Under the pieces are notes generated by a model. It was given only the letters and a program-made list of their open reading frames with translations, was not told the DNA's origin and ran no database searches. From an uncultured Lachnospiraceae bacterium (lineage in GTDB: Bacteria; Bacillota; Clostridia; Lachnospirales; Lachnospiraceae), in contig CAJUKV010000065.1 in assembly GCA_910587305.1 (NCBI GenBank), positions 328 through 15,008 on the forward strand: a stretch of 14,681 nucleotides of DNA, in the 5' to 3' direction. A program made the position numbers and the translations under genes. Positions 6,050-13,250 of the stretch are shown here, in pieces; the first letter of the stretch is position 1, and every line of letters begins with the position of its first letter.

Positions 6050-6568
6050 TTACGGCTTGCTCGTTTCTTTTTTTATTGAGAGAATATCGTACAGATATTT
6101 TCTACCATTTTCAGCGTGGTTGATTAGCAACTTGGCACGAAAAATGTTATACCTGATGAGTACATTTTCTTCATAGACAGGCAGTGCAAACCGTACATCA
6201 TATCTATACCACCCGTGCATGGCATTCTTTCCGTGTTTTTCCTTCCTGTTTACCTCATAAGCCGGATTTGAGGCAGTCTGTATCAGCTCCGGTATTGCAG
6301 TAGCGGCGTTTGCCTTAGCCTTTGCATTTGCACCCATGAGACTTTTCCGGCTCTCTGATTCCGTGTATTCTTCGGGTAGTTCATTTCCAATGAAAATACG
6401 TTCCGCGTTTTCCTCAATATCATAATGGTCTCCGACATATCCTTTGAGATACTGTTCCACAGTATTCCAGTCAATCTTTCGTTTCCCCTTGAAACAAATA
6501 TCATTAATCAAAACCAGCTTTTTACCGTCGACATCGGTTATGATATTTATATTTCTGTTTTTAATCAT
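6050..6568 (-). CDS. Conserved hypothetical protein, full-length member of a paralog pair
   Basis: The 172-residue soluble protein has an N-terminal part rich in conserved turns (TDVDGKKLVLINDICFKGKR, then DWNTVEQYLKGYVGDHYDI), a MGANAKAKANAATAIPEL helix (78-95), and a C-terminal part with ASNPAYE (99-105), KHGKNAMHGWYRYDVRFALP (111-130), an IRYNIFRAKLLI strand and LYDILSIKKETSKP. The C-terminal signature (GWYRYD-RF-PVY, then IKKETS-P) resembles domains I associate with phage and integrative-element polyvalent proteins, some with a barnase/RelE-like nuclease fold. That is recollection, not a database result. A shorter paralog is encoded at 13243-13662, and the homology extends beyond the stop codon. 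GGAAAGGGAAG lies upstream of the ATG at 6568. Role unknown. Confidence 0.8.
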   Translation of the reverse strand: MIKNRNINIITDVDGKKLVLINDICFKGKRKIDWNTVEQYLKGYVGDHYDIEENAERIFIGNELPEEYTESESRKSLMGANAKAKANAATAIPELIQTASNPAYEVNRKEKHGKNAMHGWYRYDVRFALPVYEENVLIRYNIFRAKLLINHAENGRKYLYDILSIKKETSKP

Positions 6569-6891
6569 CTTTTTGCTTCCCTTTCCTTTCTTTTAAGTTT
6601 GTAGACATTAAATCGGTTCTTATTTGTAAAGTCCGTAAGAACGCATATATTCCGCCGAGAGCGAATACGACCAGAGGTCGTGGTTCCGCGTCGAAGACGA
6701 ACTTTTAATGGTCGGATTCTGCAACAGTTTAGCCGAAAGCTGAACTAATACATAGAGATAACAAGTTTTCAGCTTCTATGTTGTGTTAACGGAGAAATCG
6801 ATTTATAATGATTTTATCAATCATAAGTCCGAATTACATAAAAGCCGGATGGAAAAACGAAAAATGGCAAAAAGAAAAAGGAGAAAGAAAA
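6569..6891. other. Intergenic region with several inverted repeats
   Basis: No gene is supported here. Notable structures are ACGACC-AGA-GGTCGT (6667-6681), CGTC-GAA-GACG just after it, and two interleaved perfect 7-bp pairs: AGCTGAA (6738-6744) with TTCAGCT (6768-6774), and ACATAGA (6750-6756) with TCTATGT (6775-6781). The end of the stretch (6808-6891) is open in the frame of the next gene, but the ribosome binding site AAGGAG at 6878-6883 points to a start at 6892. Confidence 0.6.
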
Positions 6892-7266
6892 TTGAGAGAA
6901 GAAGCAGTAATTGATTTTATTCACAGTTTATGTCTGTACGCAGGGGAGGGCAAAGAATTTGCCGAAAACTTCCGGACAAAACTGAAGGCCGACGAGGAAA
7001 TATACGAGGAATTTATTTATTACATGGAGCATGGAAATTTTGCCTGTAAGGCGAAGGTGGAAGGCTATACGGTGGTGGACGTCATGGTCTGGCAGATGGA
7101 TCATTTCAAGGCAAGACTTGACCAGGACAACAGCGGTACCAGACAAAACGGGGACAGGATGGTGCTTTTGGCCTTTGATACTCTGCTGAATATGAGAAAG
7201 GAACCGGAAAAATATCTGTTGAAGATATCCGGTGAGACGGGGACGGATTACCCGGATAAGTACTAA
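6892..7266 (+). CDS. Small conserved soluble protein of unknown function
   Basis: The 124-residue product is acidic and helical, beginning MREEAVIDFIHSLCLYAGEG and including YYMEHGNFACKAKVEGYTVV (44-63), VMVWQMDHFKARLDQD, and a C-terminal TGTDYPDKY. There is no signal peptide, membrane segment or nucleotide-binding motif. TTG at 6892-6894 is taken as start because AAGGAG lies 8 nt before it; the ATG at 6808 would add 28 Lys-rich residues without any ribosome binding site. It is the only plus-strand gene between two minus-strand ones. A strong hairpin overlaps the stop. I recognise the sequence style as a Lachnospiraceae hypothetical protein but can give no function. Confidence 0.75.
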   Translation: MREEAVIDFIHSLCLYAGEGKEFAENFRTKLKADEEIYEEFIYYMEHGNFACKAKVEGYTVVDVMVWQMDHFKARLDQDNSGTRQNGDRMVLLAFDTLLNMRKEPEKYLLKISGETGTDYPDKY

Positions 7267-7305
7267 TATGATTCACATTGCGATAAGGAAAGTGAATCAT
7301 ATTAG
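7263..7305. terminator. 14-bp perfect hairpin between convergent genes
   Basis: CTAATATGATTCAC (7263-7276) and GTGAATCATATTAG (7292-7305) form a perfect 14-bp stem with a 15-nt loop. The stem begins inside the stop codon of the plus-strand gene and lies 50 bp from the end of the minus-strand ATPase gene. Neither strand has a T tract, so it is a likely 3'-end structure rather than a classic terminator. Confidence 0.55.
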
Positions 7306-7355
7306 CAGAAGGATTCATCAAAGTGAGAGCTGGTGAGGAAGCCCGTCGCTTTTGG

Positions 7356-8585
7356 TCAGGACAGAAGCCAGTCAATCAGGTACAGGGACTTGATGCCGTC
7401 GTAGGAAGTGATATAGTTTCTGTCCATCGACAATATAATTTTTTCATAGTTATCAGGTATCATGCGCAGCGGCCTGAGCTCCCGGGCGCGGGTTTCCGGC
7501 GACTGCATACTTTCCGTTACCTGAATATACAGTTTATCATTTGGCTTTTCCGCCACAAAGTCCACTTCTGTTTCTCCGACCTTGCCGATATAAACGCGGT
7601 AATCGCGGCGAATGAGTTCCAGGAACACGATATTTTCGATGATGTGGCCCCGGTCCGCATCACGATAGCCGAGCAGCATGTTTCTGAAACCCATATCAAT
7701 GATGTAGTTCTTTCCTAATGTTTTCAGCAGTTGTTTTCCCTTCACATCATATCGGCCGACAGAGTAGAAAATAAATGCGCTGCGCAGCATGGCGATGTAT
7801 TTGTCCACTGTTTTGCCGGCGACATTTTTGCCCTTGCCGGAACGAATATCACCTTCATGGGATAATACACTGCCAATACTGTTTGGAGAAGTGATGCTGC
7901 CGATGTTGGAGCAAAGAAACAGTATGATTTTTTGCAGCATTTCCTGATTGGCCTGATTGTTACGCTGAAGAATGTCGCGCAGCACTACTGTGGAGTAAAT
8001 GCCTTCCAGAGCCTGATTGCTTCTTGGCTCATTGAAGTGGTATTCCCTCAGGATTGGCATGCCGCCGAACTGCAGGTATCTTTGGAACTTTTCTTCTACC
8101 GTGACGGAAGGGCTAAATTCGTAGAAGGTCAGAAATTCCTTAAAAGACAGCGGCAGCATACGGATTTCCACATATCTGCCGGAAAGCAGCGTGGAAAATT
8201 CCGTGGAAAGCAGATAAGCGTTGGAGCCGGTGATGTAGATATCTACATCGAAATCAAGACGAAAAGACTCGACGGCCTTCTCCCAATGTTCCACATTCTG
8301 AAGTTCATCGAATATCAGATAAGTCTTTCCCTCTTTCGGAATGCATTCACTGACATAGTCATAGAAAGCAAGGTAGTCGGAAAGGTTCCGATAACGCAGC
8401 GATTCCAGGTTCATGTGAATGATGTTGGCGTCAGATACTCCATTATCAGACAAATATTGGCGAAACAGATTAAGCAGAGACGACTTTCCGCATCTGCGAA
8501 TACCGGTGACGATCTTGACCAGATCCACATCTCTGTTTTGAATGAGCTGATTTAAGTACTCCGGGCGATTAATAAGTTCAGCCAT
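7356..8585 (-). CDS. AAA_14/DUF4143-family ATPase
   Basis: The 409-residue protein has Walker A GIRRCGKSS (28-36), Walker B TYLIFDELQ (88-96), and the sensor strand DIYITGSNAYLLS, as in the AAA_14 family. A winged-helix-like middle follows, and then a DUF4143 region where ENIVFLELIRRDY (317-329), ETEVDFVAE (338-346) and LYIQVTESM (352-360) resemble a PD-(D/E)XK nuclease core. Such proteins are common in gut anaerobes and archaea, often as scattered paralogs; their role is not settled. ATG at 8583-8585 is preferred since AGGGGG lies 6 nt upstream; an upstream extension of 20 residues would include that site. A promoter is found at 8707-8735. It appears monocistronic. Family call is confident, function is not. 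Confidence 0.93.
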   Translation of the reverse strand: MAELINRPEYLNQLIQNRDVDLVKIVTGIRRCGKSSLLNLFRQYLSDNGVSDANIIHMNLESLRYRNLSDYLAFYDYVSECIPKEGKTYLIFDELQNVEHWEKAVESFRLDFDVDIYITGSNAYLLSTEFSTLLSGRYVEIRMLPLSFKEFLTFYEFSPSVTVEEKFQRYLQFGGMPILREYHFNEPRSNQALEGIYSTVVLRDILQRNNQANQEMLQKIILFLCSNIGSITSPNSIGSVLSHEGDIRSGKGKNVAGKTVDKYIAMLRSAFIFYSVGRYDVKGKQLLKTLGKNYIIDMGFRNMLLGYRDADRGHIIENIVFLELIRRDYRVYIGKVGETEVDFVAEKPNDKLYIQVTESMQSPETRARELRPLRMIPDNYEKIILSMDRNYITSYDGIKSLYLIDWLLS

Positions 8586-8706
8586 GATACACCCCCTGAT
8601 TTTCTTATAGGAAACGACATTGGAAATTCGCTTTCGGCTCTGCATAAGCTTTCCTATATGGCTTTGGCAGGAGCCGGAAGCAGAAATTTATTATGTTGTT
8701 TACTAT

Positions 8707-8735
8707 AATATACTCAAAGAGTTGTAAAAGGTCAA
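8707..8735 (-). promoter_or_regulatory. Promoter of the AAA_14 ATPase gene
   Basis: On the minus strand TTGACC (8735-8730) and TATATT (8712-8707) are 17 bp apart, giving a start about 115 nt upstream of the coding region. The rest of 8586-8706 shows no other feature. Confidence 0.65.
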
Positions 8736-8752
8736 TATTTTTGGACTTACAG

Positions 8753-8786
8753 GTCGAAAAGTTAATAAATTTTTGAAGTTTTCGAC
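8753..8786. repeat. 8-bp inverted repeat upstream of the ATPase promoter
   Basis: GTCGAAAA (8753-8760) and TTTTCGAC (8779-8786) are perfect inverted repeats 18 bp apart, lying 18 bp upstream of the -35 box. They could be an operator or a 3' structure for the cytidylate-kinase-like transcript. The surrounding 8736-8920 is AT-rich and contains no gene. Confidence 0.4.
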
Positions 8787-8920
8787 AAAAAAAGTATCAA
8801 AAAACTGTGCGGGTAACATTTTCAAAATCTATGCCTGAAAACCTATATTTTAGTTTGCACGAATTTATTTTGAAATACACTTATACGGACATAATCCCCC
8901 GCTTATCATAAATGAAAAAT

Positions 8921-9520
8921 TTACTCTTTCACGGCTTCCAGCAAAAGCCTGAGGCTAAGGTCAATCCCAAGCTTTCCGGCATTTAAGTATATATCGTAGT
9001 GTTTGGGGTCGCCCCACTCCTGTCCGGTGACGGAATTATAAAAATTCTTTCTTCTTTTATCGTTCTTTTTGAGGGCGTTTTCAGCCTCCTCCTTCAAAAT
9101 GCCTTCCCGCTCAATAGCGCGCTGTATTCTCTTATCATGCTCGGAATAGACAAATACGCGCAGACTGTTTTCTTTTTCCCGCAAAATATAGCCGGAGGCC
9201 CGGCCTACAATCACGCAGTTTCCCTCTTCGGCGGCTTTTTCGATAATCCGTTTCTCTTCCAGAAAAAGCTTATCCGCCAGAGGCAGATCTTTGTTTCCCG
9301 CTAATCCGCCCAGAGGTGTTTTGGAAAGGTTCATAAGGATACTGCCCGAACTGCTTTCCTCAAGGGCTTCAATCTTGAAAAACGGTATGTCAAGCTCCTT
9401 AGCCGCTTCCAACAGGATATTCCGGTCATATAGTTTATATCCCAGCTCCTGCGCCAGCCTTTTTCCGATTTCGTGTCCCCCGCTGGCATATCGCCGCTCA
9501 ATTGTGATGATATTATACAT
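8921..9520 (-). CDS. Cytidylate kinase-like family protein
   Basis: The 199-residue product starts MYNIITIERRYASGGHEIGK, the altered P-loop pattern of the cytidylate-kinase-like (Cytidylate_kin2) family, followed by LAQELGYKLYDRNILLEAAK, a central CVIVGRASGYILR strand and turn (102-114), and RVFVYSEHDKRIQRAIEREG (120-139), the family's lid-like region. The C-terminal DPKHYDIYLNAGKLGID is also typical. True CMP kinases phosphorylate CMP/dCMP; members of this side family have no firmly established substrate. The ATG at 9520 follows GGGGAG by 7 nt. It is divergent from the DUF362 gene, with about 280 bp between starts. No clear terminator follows the stop. Confidence 0.9.
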   Translation of the reverse strand: MYNIITIERRYASGGHEIGKRLAQELGYKLYDRNILLEAAKELDIPFFKIEALEESSSGSILMNLSKTPLGGLAGNKDLPLADKLFLEEKRIIEKAAEEGNCVIVGRASGYILREKENSLRVFVYSEHDKRIQRAIEREGILKEEAENALKKNDKRRKNFYNSVTGQEWGDPKHYDIYLNAGKLGIDLSLRLLLEAVKE

Positions 9521-9602
9521 AAATTCACTCCCCTTTCTGTTGTCGTTTTCTATATTATAAACAATTTTCAGTTATATCTCAATTTATTTTCACACTGTTT
9601 TC

Positions 9603-9631
9603 TTGTTATTTATTTGCGGATTACGTATAAT
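9603..9631 (+). promoter_or_regulatory. Sigma-A type promoter upstream of gene remnant and DUF362 gene
   Basis: TTGTTA (9603-9608) and a perfect TATAAT (9626-9631) are separated by 17 bp. A ribosome binding site AAAGGAG (9638-9644) and a short remnant ORF follow, then the DUF362 gene, which may now be transcribed from this promoter. Confidence 0.7.
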
Positions 9632-9654
9632 AGGGGCAAAGGAGATGCTGATAT

Positions 9655-9738
9655 ATGGCGAGAACGGCAGCGATTGGACAGCAGGATTTCGGGACAGTAA
9701 GGGAAAAAAATTATTTTTATGGGGGAAGATTTGTCTAA
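9655..9738 (+). pseudogene. 5' remnant of an AAA-ATPase-like (PF09820-type) gene
   Basis: A 27-codon frame follows a good promoter and AAAGGAG with 10-nt spacing. It reads MARTAAIGQQDFGTVREKNY followed by FYGGRFV and a stop. This is the well-known start of AAA-ATPase-like proteins with a PD-(D/E)XK tail (pattern IG-QDF---RE--YFYVDKT-FI), but the DKT motif is damaged and everything downstream, including the Walker motifs, is missing. It therefore seems to be the broken 5' end of such a gene, left with its expression signals. The remnant ends 66 bp before the DUF362 start. The identification rests on motif memory over 27 residues. Confidence 0.6.
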
Positions 9739-9804
9739 AGATACTCGTTATAATACATCTATCAGAGCATATTGCAGAAAATTAAGAAAGGTATGGATGA
9801 TTTT

Positions 9805-10671
9805 ATGAAAGAAAAGGTTTATTTTTCCGGAACAATCACGCCGGAGAAGGTTTTGGAGCTTTACAAAATGTGCGGAAAGGAATTAACCGGAAGGGTAGCG
9901 GTTAAAGTGCATTCGGGGGAAGCCGGCAATCAGAATTTTTTACGGCCGGAATTTTGGAAGCCTGTCATTGACCATGTGGGGGGAACCGTCGTGGAGTGCA
10001 ATACGGCCTACAAAGGCAGCCGCAACACCACGGAGAAACATTTGAAGACCATAGACGAACACGGATGGAGCAGATATTTTCAAGTCGATTTGCTGGACGG
10101 CGAAGGGCCGGATTTAGAGCTTCCCATTCCTGGTGGGAAACGGATAGATAAAAATTTCGTGGGAAAAAATCTGGCAAATTATGACTCTCTGCTGGTTTTA
10201 TCCCATTTTAAAGGTCATCCCATGGGAGGCTTTGGGGGAGCGATTAAGCAGCTGTCGATTGGCATTGCGTCTTCCTATGGCAAGGCATACATACACGGCG
10301 TGGGGAAGCCTAAAAAGATGTGGAAATCGGATCATACTGCCTTCCTGGAAGCCATGGCGGACGCCGCGTACTCTGTGACAGAGTATTTTCAGGGGAATAT
10401 TGTCTATGTCAATGTTATGAAAAATATGTCGGTGGACTGCGACTGCTGTGCTGTGGCGGAGGACCCCTGCATGAGGGATATTGGTATTTTAGTTTCCCTG
10501 GATCCGGTGGCAATTGATCAGGCTTGTCTGGATTTGGTTTACGCGTCGGATGATCCGGGAAGGGATCATTTACTTGAGCGTATTGAGTCAAAGAACGGTG
10601 TGCATACGGTTGAGGCGGCGGCCGAACTTGGCTTTGGCTCCCGGGAATATGAGCTGATAAAAATAGAATAG
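9805..10671 (+). CDS. DUF362 domain-containing protein
   Basis: The 288-residue protein carries DUF362 hallmarks: VAVKVHSGEAGNQNFLRPEF (31-50), VVECNTAYKGSRNTT (62-76), SLLVLSHFKGHPMGGFGGAI (128-147), a Cys-rich DCDCCAVAEDPCMRDIGILV (211-230; Cys212, 214, 215, 222) and SLDPVAIDQACLDL (231-244). The cysteines suggest metal or Fe-S binding, but there is no appended ferredoxin domain. Family function is not established. ATG at 9805 is chosen over ATG 9793 (only 1 nt after AAGAAAGG) and over a TTG at 9772. It is probably transcribed from the promoter at 9603. A small membrane-protein gene follows in the same direction. Family call is confident; start is less so. Confidence 0.88.
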   Translation: MKEKVYFSGTITPEKVLELYKMCGKELTGRVAVKVHSGEAGNQNFLRPEFWKPVIDHVGGTVVECNTAYKGSRNTTEKHLKTIDEHGWSRYFQVDLLDGEGPDLELPIPGGKRIDKNFVGKNLANYDSLLVLSHFKGHPMGGFGGAIKQLSIGIASSYGKAYIHGVGKPKKMWKSDHTAFLEAMADAAYSVTEYFQGNIVYVNVMKNMSVDCDCCAVAEDPCMRDIGILVSLDPVAIDQACLDLVYASDDPGRDHLLERIESKNGVHTVEAAAELGFGSREYELIKIE

Positions 10672-10749
10672 AAAACAGGGTTACGGATGAAAAACAAGCT
10701 TGTGTCCGGCCCCGGTTTGCGGGGCGGTCGACAGAAATGGGGGATTCTT

Positions 10750-11121
10750 ATGTTTAGTATGTTTGGAAGTTTTTTCGTTATCGTGTTTGCCCTTGTGATT
10801 GGGGGCTTTCTTGTAACGATTGTGGGCGTTTTAAGCAGTTGGCATAAAAATAACAACTCACCCCGCCTTACGGTTACGGCTTTCATTGTGGCAAAGAGGA
10901 CAAATGTTACCCAGCACAGGCACGCGAATACGGGCGATGTGACAGGCGCACACGGATACCATACGACATCATCTACAACGTACTATGTGACATTTCAGGT
11001 TGAGAGCGGGGACCGAATGGAATTTACGGTTGACGGTTCGGAGTATGGAATGCTGGCCGAGGGGGACAGGGGGAAGCTGTCCTTTCAGGGAACACGGTAC
11101 TTATCTTTTGAACGTTGCTAA
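10750..11121 (+). CDS. DUF2500-type small membrane protein
   Basis: The 123-residue product has one N-terminal membrane helix (about 5-27, FGSFFVIVFALVIGGFLVTI) followed by an external or cytosolic beta-rich domain: RLTVTAFIVAKRTNV, a His/Thr-rich loop, then TTYYVTFQVESGDRMEFTVD and EYGMLAEGDRGKLSFQGTRY. This is the DUF2500 pattern. The ATG at 10750 has GGGGGA 5-6 nt upstream. An in-frame ATG at 10687 (with AGGG upstream) would add 21 residues, MKNKLVSGPGLRGGRQKWGI and one more, and cannot be excluded. It lies 78 bp after the DUF362 gene, so co-transcription is likely. No function is known. Confidence 0.82.
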   Translation: MFSMFGSFFVIVFALVIGGFLVTIVGVLSSWHKNNNSPRLTVTAFIVAKRTNVTQHRHANTGDVTGAHGYHTTSSTTYYVTFQVESGDRMEFTVDGSEYGMLAEGDRGKLSFQGTRYLSFERC

Positions 11122-11278
11122 ATTGCTGTCCGGGGAAGTCAAAAACCCCGCAGCAAGCTGAAGGGGCATTAAACTTACAACGCACTTAAGCTGCGGGACA
11201 AAAGACCCTCGAGGTATTCGTCAAATAGATGCTTCGCATCCGCCTGACTCATTGCTCGCGGCAATAAAAGTTTAAATT
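11122..11278. other. Intergenic region with multiple hairpins
   Basis: CGGGG/CCCCG (11131-11135/11146-11150) and CCCGCAGC/GCTGCGGG (11147-11154/11190-11197) overlap and are mutually exclusive. Further on lie GATGC-TTC-GCATC (11228-11240) and ATTGC-TCGCG-GCAAT (11251-11265). None has a good T tract. They separate the DUF2500 gene from the response-regulator promoter and could include a transcript end. No gene is seen. Confidence 0.5.
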
Positions 11279-11310
11279 TTGAGAAAAATTTGAGAATTAC
11301 GGGGTATACT
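11279..11310 (+). promoter_or_regulatory. Two-component operon promoter with TTGAGA direct-repeat operator
   Basis: TTGAGA occurs at 11279-11284 and again at 11290-11295, an 11-bp period (one helical turn), followed by TATACT at 11305-11310. The repeats occupy the place of a normal -35 box, as in promoters activated by OmpR-family regulators. The same layout, with identical distances, precedes the ABC ATPase gene at 13899-13930. Transcription would start near 11317, only about 15 nt before the GTG start of the regulator gene. Confidence 0.75.
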
Positions 11311-11331
11311 TTTCCGGAGGAGGAAGGAGCC

Positions 11332-12006
11332 GTGCAGGAAAAGTTATTGATTGTGGATGATGAAAAGGGCGTTACGGATATGCTGAAGAGTTATTTTGAA
11401 ATGCGCTTTTTTCAGGTTTATACGGCATACGGCGGTGAGGAGGCGCTTAAACAGGCGGCGCATAATCCCGACCTTGTTCTGCTGGATATCAATATGCCCG
11501 ATATGGACGGGCTAAAGGTTTGTGAAAAAATCAGGGAGCATATCTCCTGCCCGATTCTCTTTTTGACGGCCCGGGTTGAAACTTCGGATAAAATCAGGGG
11601 ATTTCAGGCGGGGGCGGACGATTATATTGTAAAACCCTTTGACATGGAAGAACTGGAAGCCAGGGTGGCGGCTCATTTGCGGCGGGAAAACCGCAAAAGA
11701 GAGCGGTCTGTCTTCCGCTTTTTTTCGGATATGACGATTGATTACTCGAAGCGTGAGGTGACAGTGAAGGGGAGAAAGATTCCTTTGTCCAAAAAAGAAT
11801 TTGCAATTGTGGAACTGCTTTCTGCCAATCCGGGGCAGATTTTTGACAGGGAGCGGATTTATGAGATTGTCTGGGGGATTGACGGGGACGGCAGCAGCGA
11901 CACGGTGATGGAGCATGTGAGAAAGATACGGGCTAAGCTCTCAGCCGAGACAACGCACAGTTATATTGAGACGGTCTGGGGGTGTGGGTATAGATGGAAT
12001 GGTTAA
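11332..12006 (+). CDS. OmpR-family response regulator
   Basis: The 224-residue product has a receiver domain with acidic DDE (9-11), phosphoacceptor Asp52 in LLDINMPDMDG, and Lys101 in DDYIVKPF, then a winged helix ending in TVWGCGYRWNG. GTG at 11332 is the start: it sits directly after the strong GGAGGAGGAAGGAG site, whereas an upstream TTG/ATG reading from 11290 would translate through the ribosome binding site and the -10 box. The gene overlaps the cognate kinase by 13 nt. With the kinase and the ABC ATPase downstream, the arrangement resembles systems that sense antimicrobial peptides or cell-envelope stress in Firmicutes; that role is inferred from context. Confidence 0.93.
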   Translation: MQEKLLIVDDEKGVTDMLKSYFEMRFFQVYTAYGGEEALKQAAHNPDLVLLDINMPDMDGLKVCEKIREHISCPILFLTARVETSDKIRGFQAGADDYIVKPFDMEELEARVAAHLRRENRKRERSVFRFFSDMTIDYSKREVTVKGRKIPLSKKEFAIVELLSANPGQIFDRERIYEIVWGIDGDGSSDTVMEHVRKIRAKLSAETTHSYIETVWGCGYRWNG

Positions 12007-13142
12007 AGAATATGGACTTGAAACGGGCTTTTTTCTTTTTGACCTTTGCCGGCCTTCTTGCGGCATTATTTCTTGTGGCGGCAGTATGGATAGTCTGCGA
12101 GAAGATTAGCTCCGGGTTTCCCTCCGGAGGCATGTCCATTGATTTTTCAGGCAAGGTGACGGTTTTGGAGCAGCCTACTTTGGCCCAGGAGCGTATCATA
12201 AGTATGCTCAGGGGAATAGAGATTTTGTCCTGCATTTTATTTCCGGCGGCGCTGCTAAGCATAGCCGGAATTATTTTTTACCACTGCAAGCTAAAGAGGC
12301 CGATTGCCGCTTTGCAGGAGGGGACGGAGCGCATCAGGGAGCATGACCTTAATTTTTCCATTCCGGAAATGGGGCGGGATGAATTGGGACAGGTCTGCGG
12401 CGCGTTCGAGATGATGCGCAGGGAGCTTTTTCAAACAAATCGGGAGCTGTGGCGGCAGATGGAGGAAAGCAAAAGGTTAAACGCCGCTTTTTCCCACGAT
12501 TTGCGAAACCCTGTTACCGTATTAAAAGGAACCGTGACGCTGCTGCGCCAGGGGGTTCATGATGAGCAGACGATTGAAAGGCTGGAAATTTACACAGCCC
12601 GCATTGAGCGGTATATTGACGCCATGAACAGATACCGGCGTCTGGAGCAGATACCGGTGCAGGCAAAAAAGGTGTCCTTTCGTGAACTTTCCACGGAATT
12701 GAAGGAGACGGCCCGGTTGCTGGCGCCTTTTTGCGAAGCGGAAATCAGCTGTCCTGATGCGGGGGAAGTTATGCTGGATCATGGGCTTTTTCTGACAGTG
12801 GCGGAAAATCTGATTGGAAACGCCTCCCGGTTTGCAAAACAAAAGATGCAAATAACGATTGTCCTTTTATCTGAAAAGTTCCTTTCCCTGACAGTGAAAG
12901 ATGACGGGCCCGGTTATCCGAAGGAGCTGTTAAAAGATGGACCTAAGCCCTTTGGCAGGTTGGAAAATGATGGGGAACATTTTGGCATGGGCCTATACAG
13001 CAGCCTTGTTTTGTGTCAGAAGCATGGGGGTAGTTTAACCCTTTGCAATGACTCGGGGGCGGCTGCCAGGGCGGTATTCGAACTTGCGCCAAGCTTACGC
13101 AACAAAAAAGTATCAAGTAAATCCGGAAATTTGATAAAATGA
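11994..13142 (+). CDS. HAMP-containing sensor histidine kinase
   Basis: The 382-residue protein has membrane segments at about 12-34 and 75-97 around a ~40-residue external loop, a HAMP linker (98-150), the phosphoacceptor block AAFSHDLRNPVTVLKGTVTL with His168, a long helical dimerisation segment, and an HATPase domain with AENLIGNASRFA (N box), KDDGPGYP (G1) and HFGMGLYSSLVLCQ (G2). The loop is longer than in the loop-less BceS-type kinases, so direct ligand contact is possible. ATG at 11994 overlaps the regulator gene and follows GGGGGTGTGG by a short distance. The tail after the ATPase domain (SLRNKKVSSKSGNLIK) is short and basic. A 28-codon ORF starts 22 nt downstream. Confidence 0.92.
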   Translation: MEWLKNMDLKRAFFFLTFAGLLAALFLVAAVWIVCEKISSGFPSGGMSIDFSGKVTVLEQPTLAQERIISMLRGIEILSCILFPAALLSIAGIIFYHCKLKRPIAALQEGTERIREHDLNFSIPEMGRDELGQVCGAFEMMRRELFQTNRELWRQMEESKRLNAAFSHDLRNPVTVLKGTVTLLRQGVHDEQTIERLEIYTARIERYIDAMNRYRRLEQIPVQAKKVSFRELSTELKETARLLAPFCEAEISCPDAGEVMLDHGLFLTVAENLIGNASRFAKQKMQITIVLLSEKFLSLTVKDDGPGYPKELLKDGPKPFGRLENDGEHFGMGLYSSLVLCQKHGGSLTLCNDSGAAARAVFELAPSLRNKKVSSKSGNLIK

Positions 13143-13163
13143 ATTAGATAAGGAGCAGCTATT

Positions 13164-13250
13164 GTGAAAAATAAATTTTTTATAGACAAATTTGTGCTTG
13201 CGCCCAAATTTGAGGGCCGCTGGCAAGAATGGGGGGATCACTATGGATAA
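13164..13250 (+). CDS. Possible 28-residue peptide gene
   Basis: A GTG at 13164 lies 8 nt after AAGGAG (13150-13155), an excellent ribosome binding site, and opens a 28-codon frame: MKNKFFIDKFVLAPKFEGRW then QEWGDHYG. The stop at 13248-13250 overlaps the ATG (13243) of the next gene by 8 nt, typical of translational coupling. It begins only 22 nt after the kinase stop, so it would be the third gene of the two-component operon. It is Trp/Lys/aromatic-rich with no leader-type membrane helix. It could be a genuine small protein, a leader peptide that sets translation of the next gene, or the broken 5' end of a larger gene. No family recognised. Confidence 0.45.
   Translation: MKNKFFIDKFVLAPKFEGRWQEWGDHYG

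Noticed and set aside
6808..6891. N-terminal extension of the small conserved protein from ATG 6808
   Set aside because: No ribosome binding site precedes it, the added segment is Lys-rich and unlike the rest, and AAGGAG at 6878 clearly marks the TTG at 6892.
7323..8555. Long plus-strand frames at 7323-7718 and 7932-8555
   Set aside because: They lie antisense to the well-supported AAA_14/DUF4143 gene and show no domain of their own.
10687..13250. Homology between the 10687-10749 leader (MKNKLVSGPG...) and the 28-codon ORF
   Set aside because: Both begin MKNK and share Q-x-WG near the end, but base identity over the aligned 48 bases is only a little over half, so common origin is not supported.
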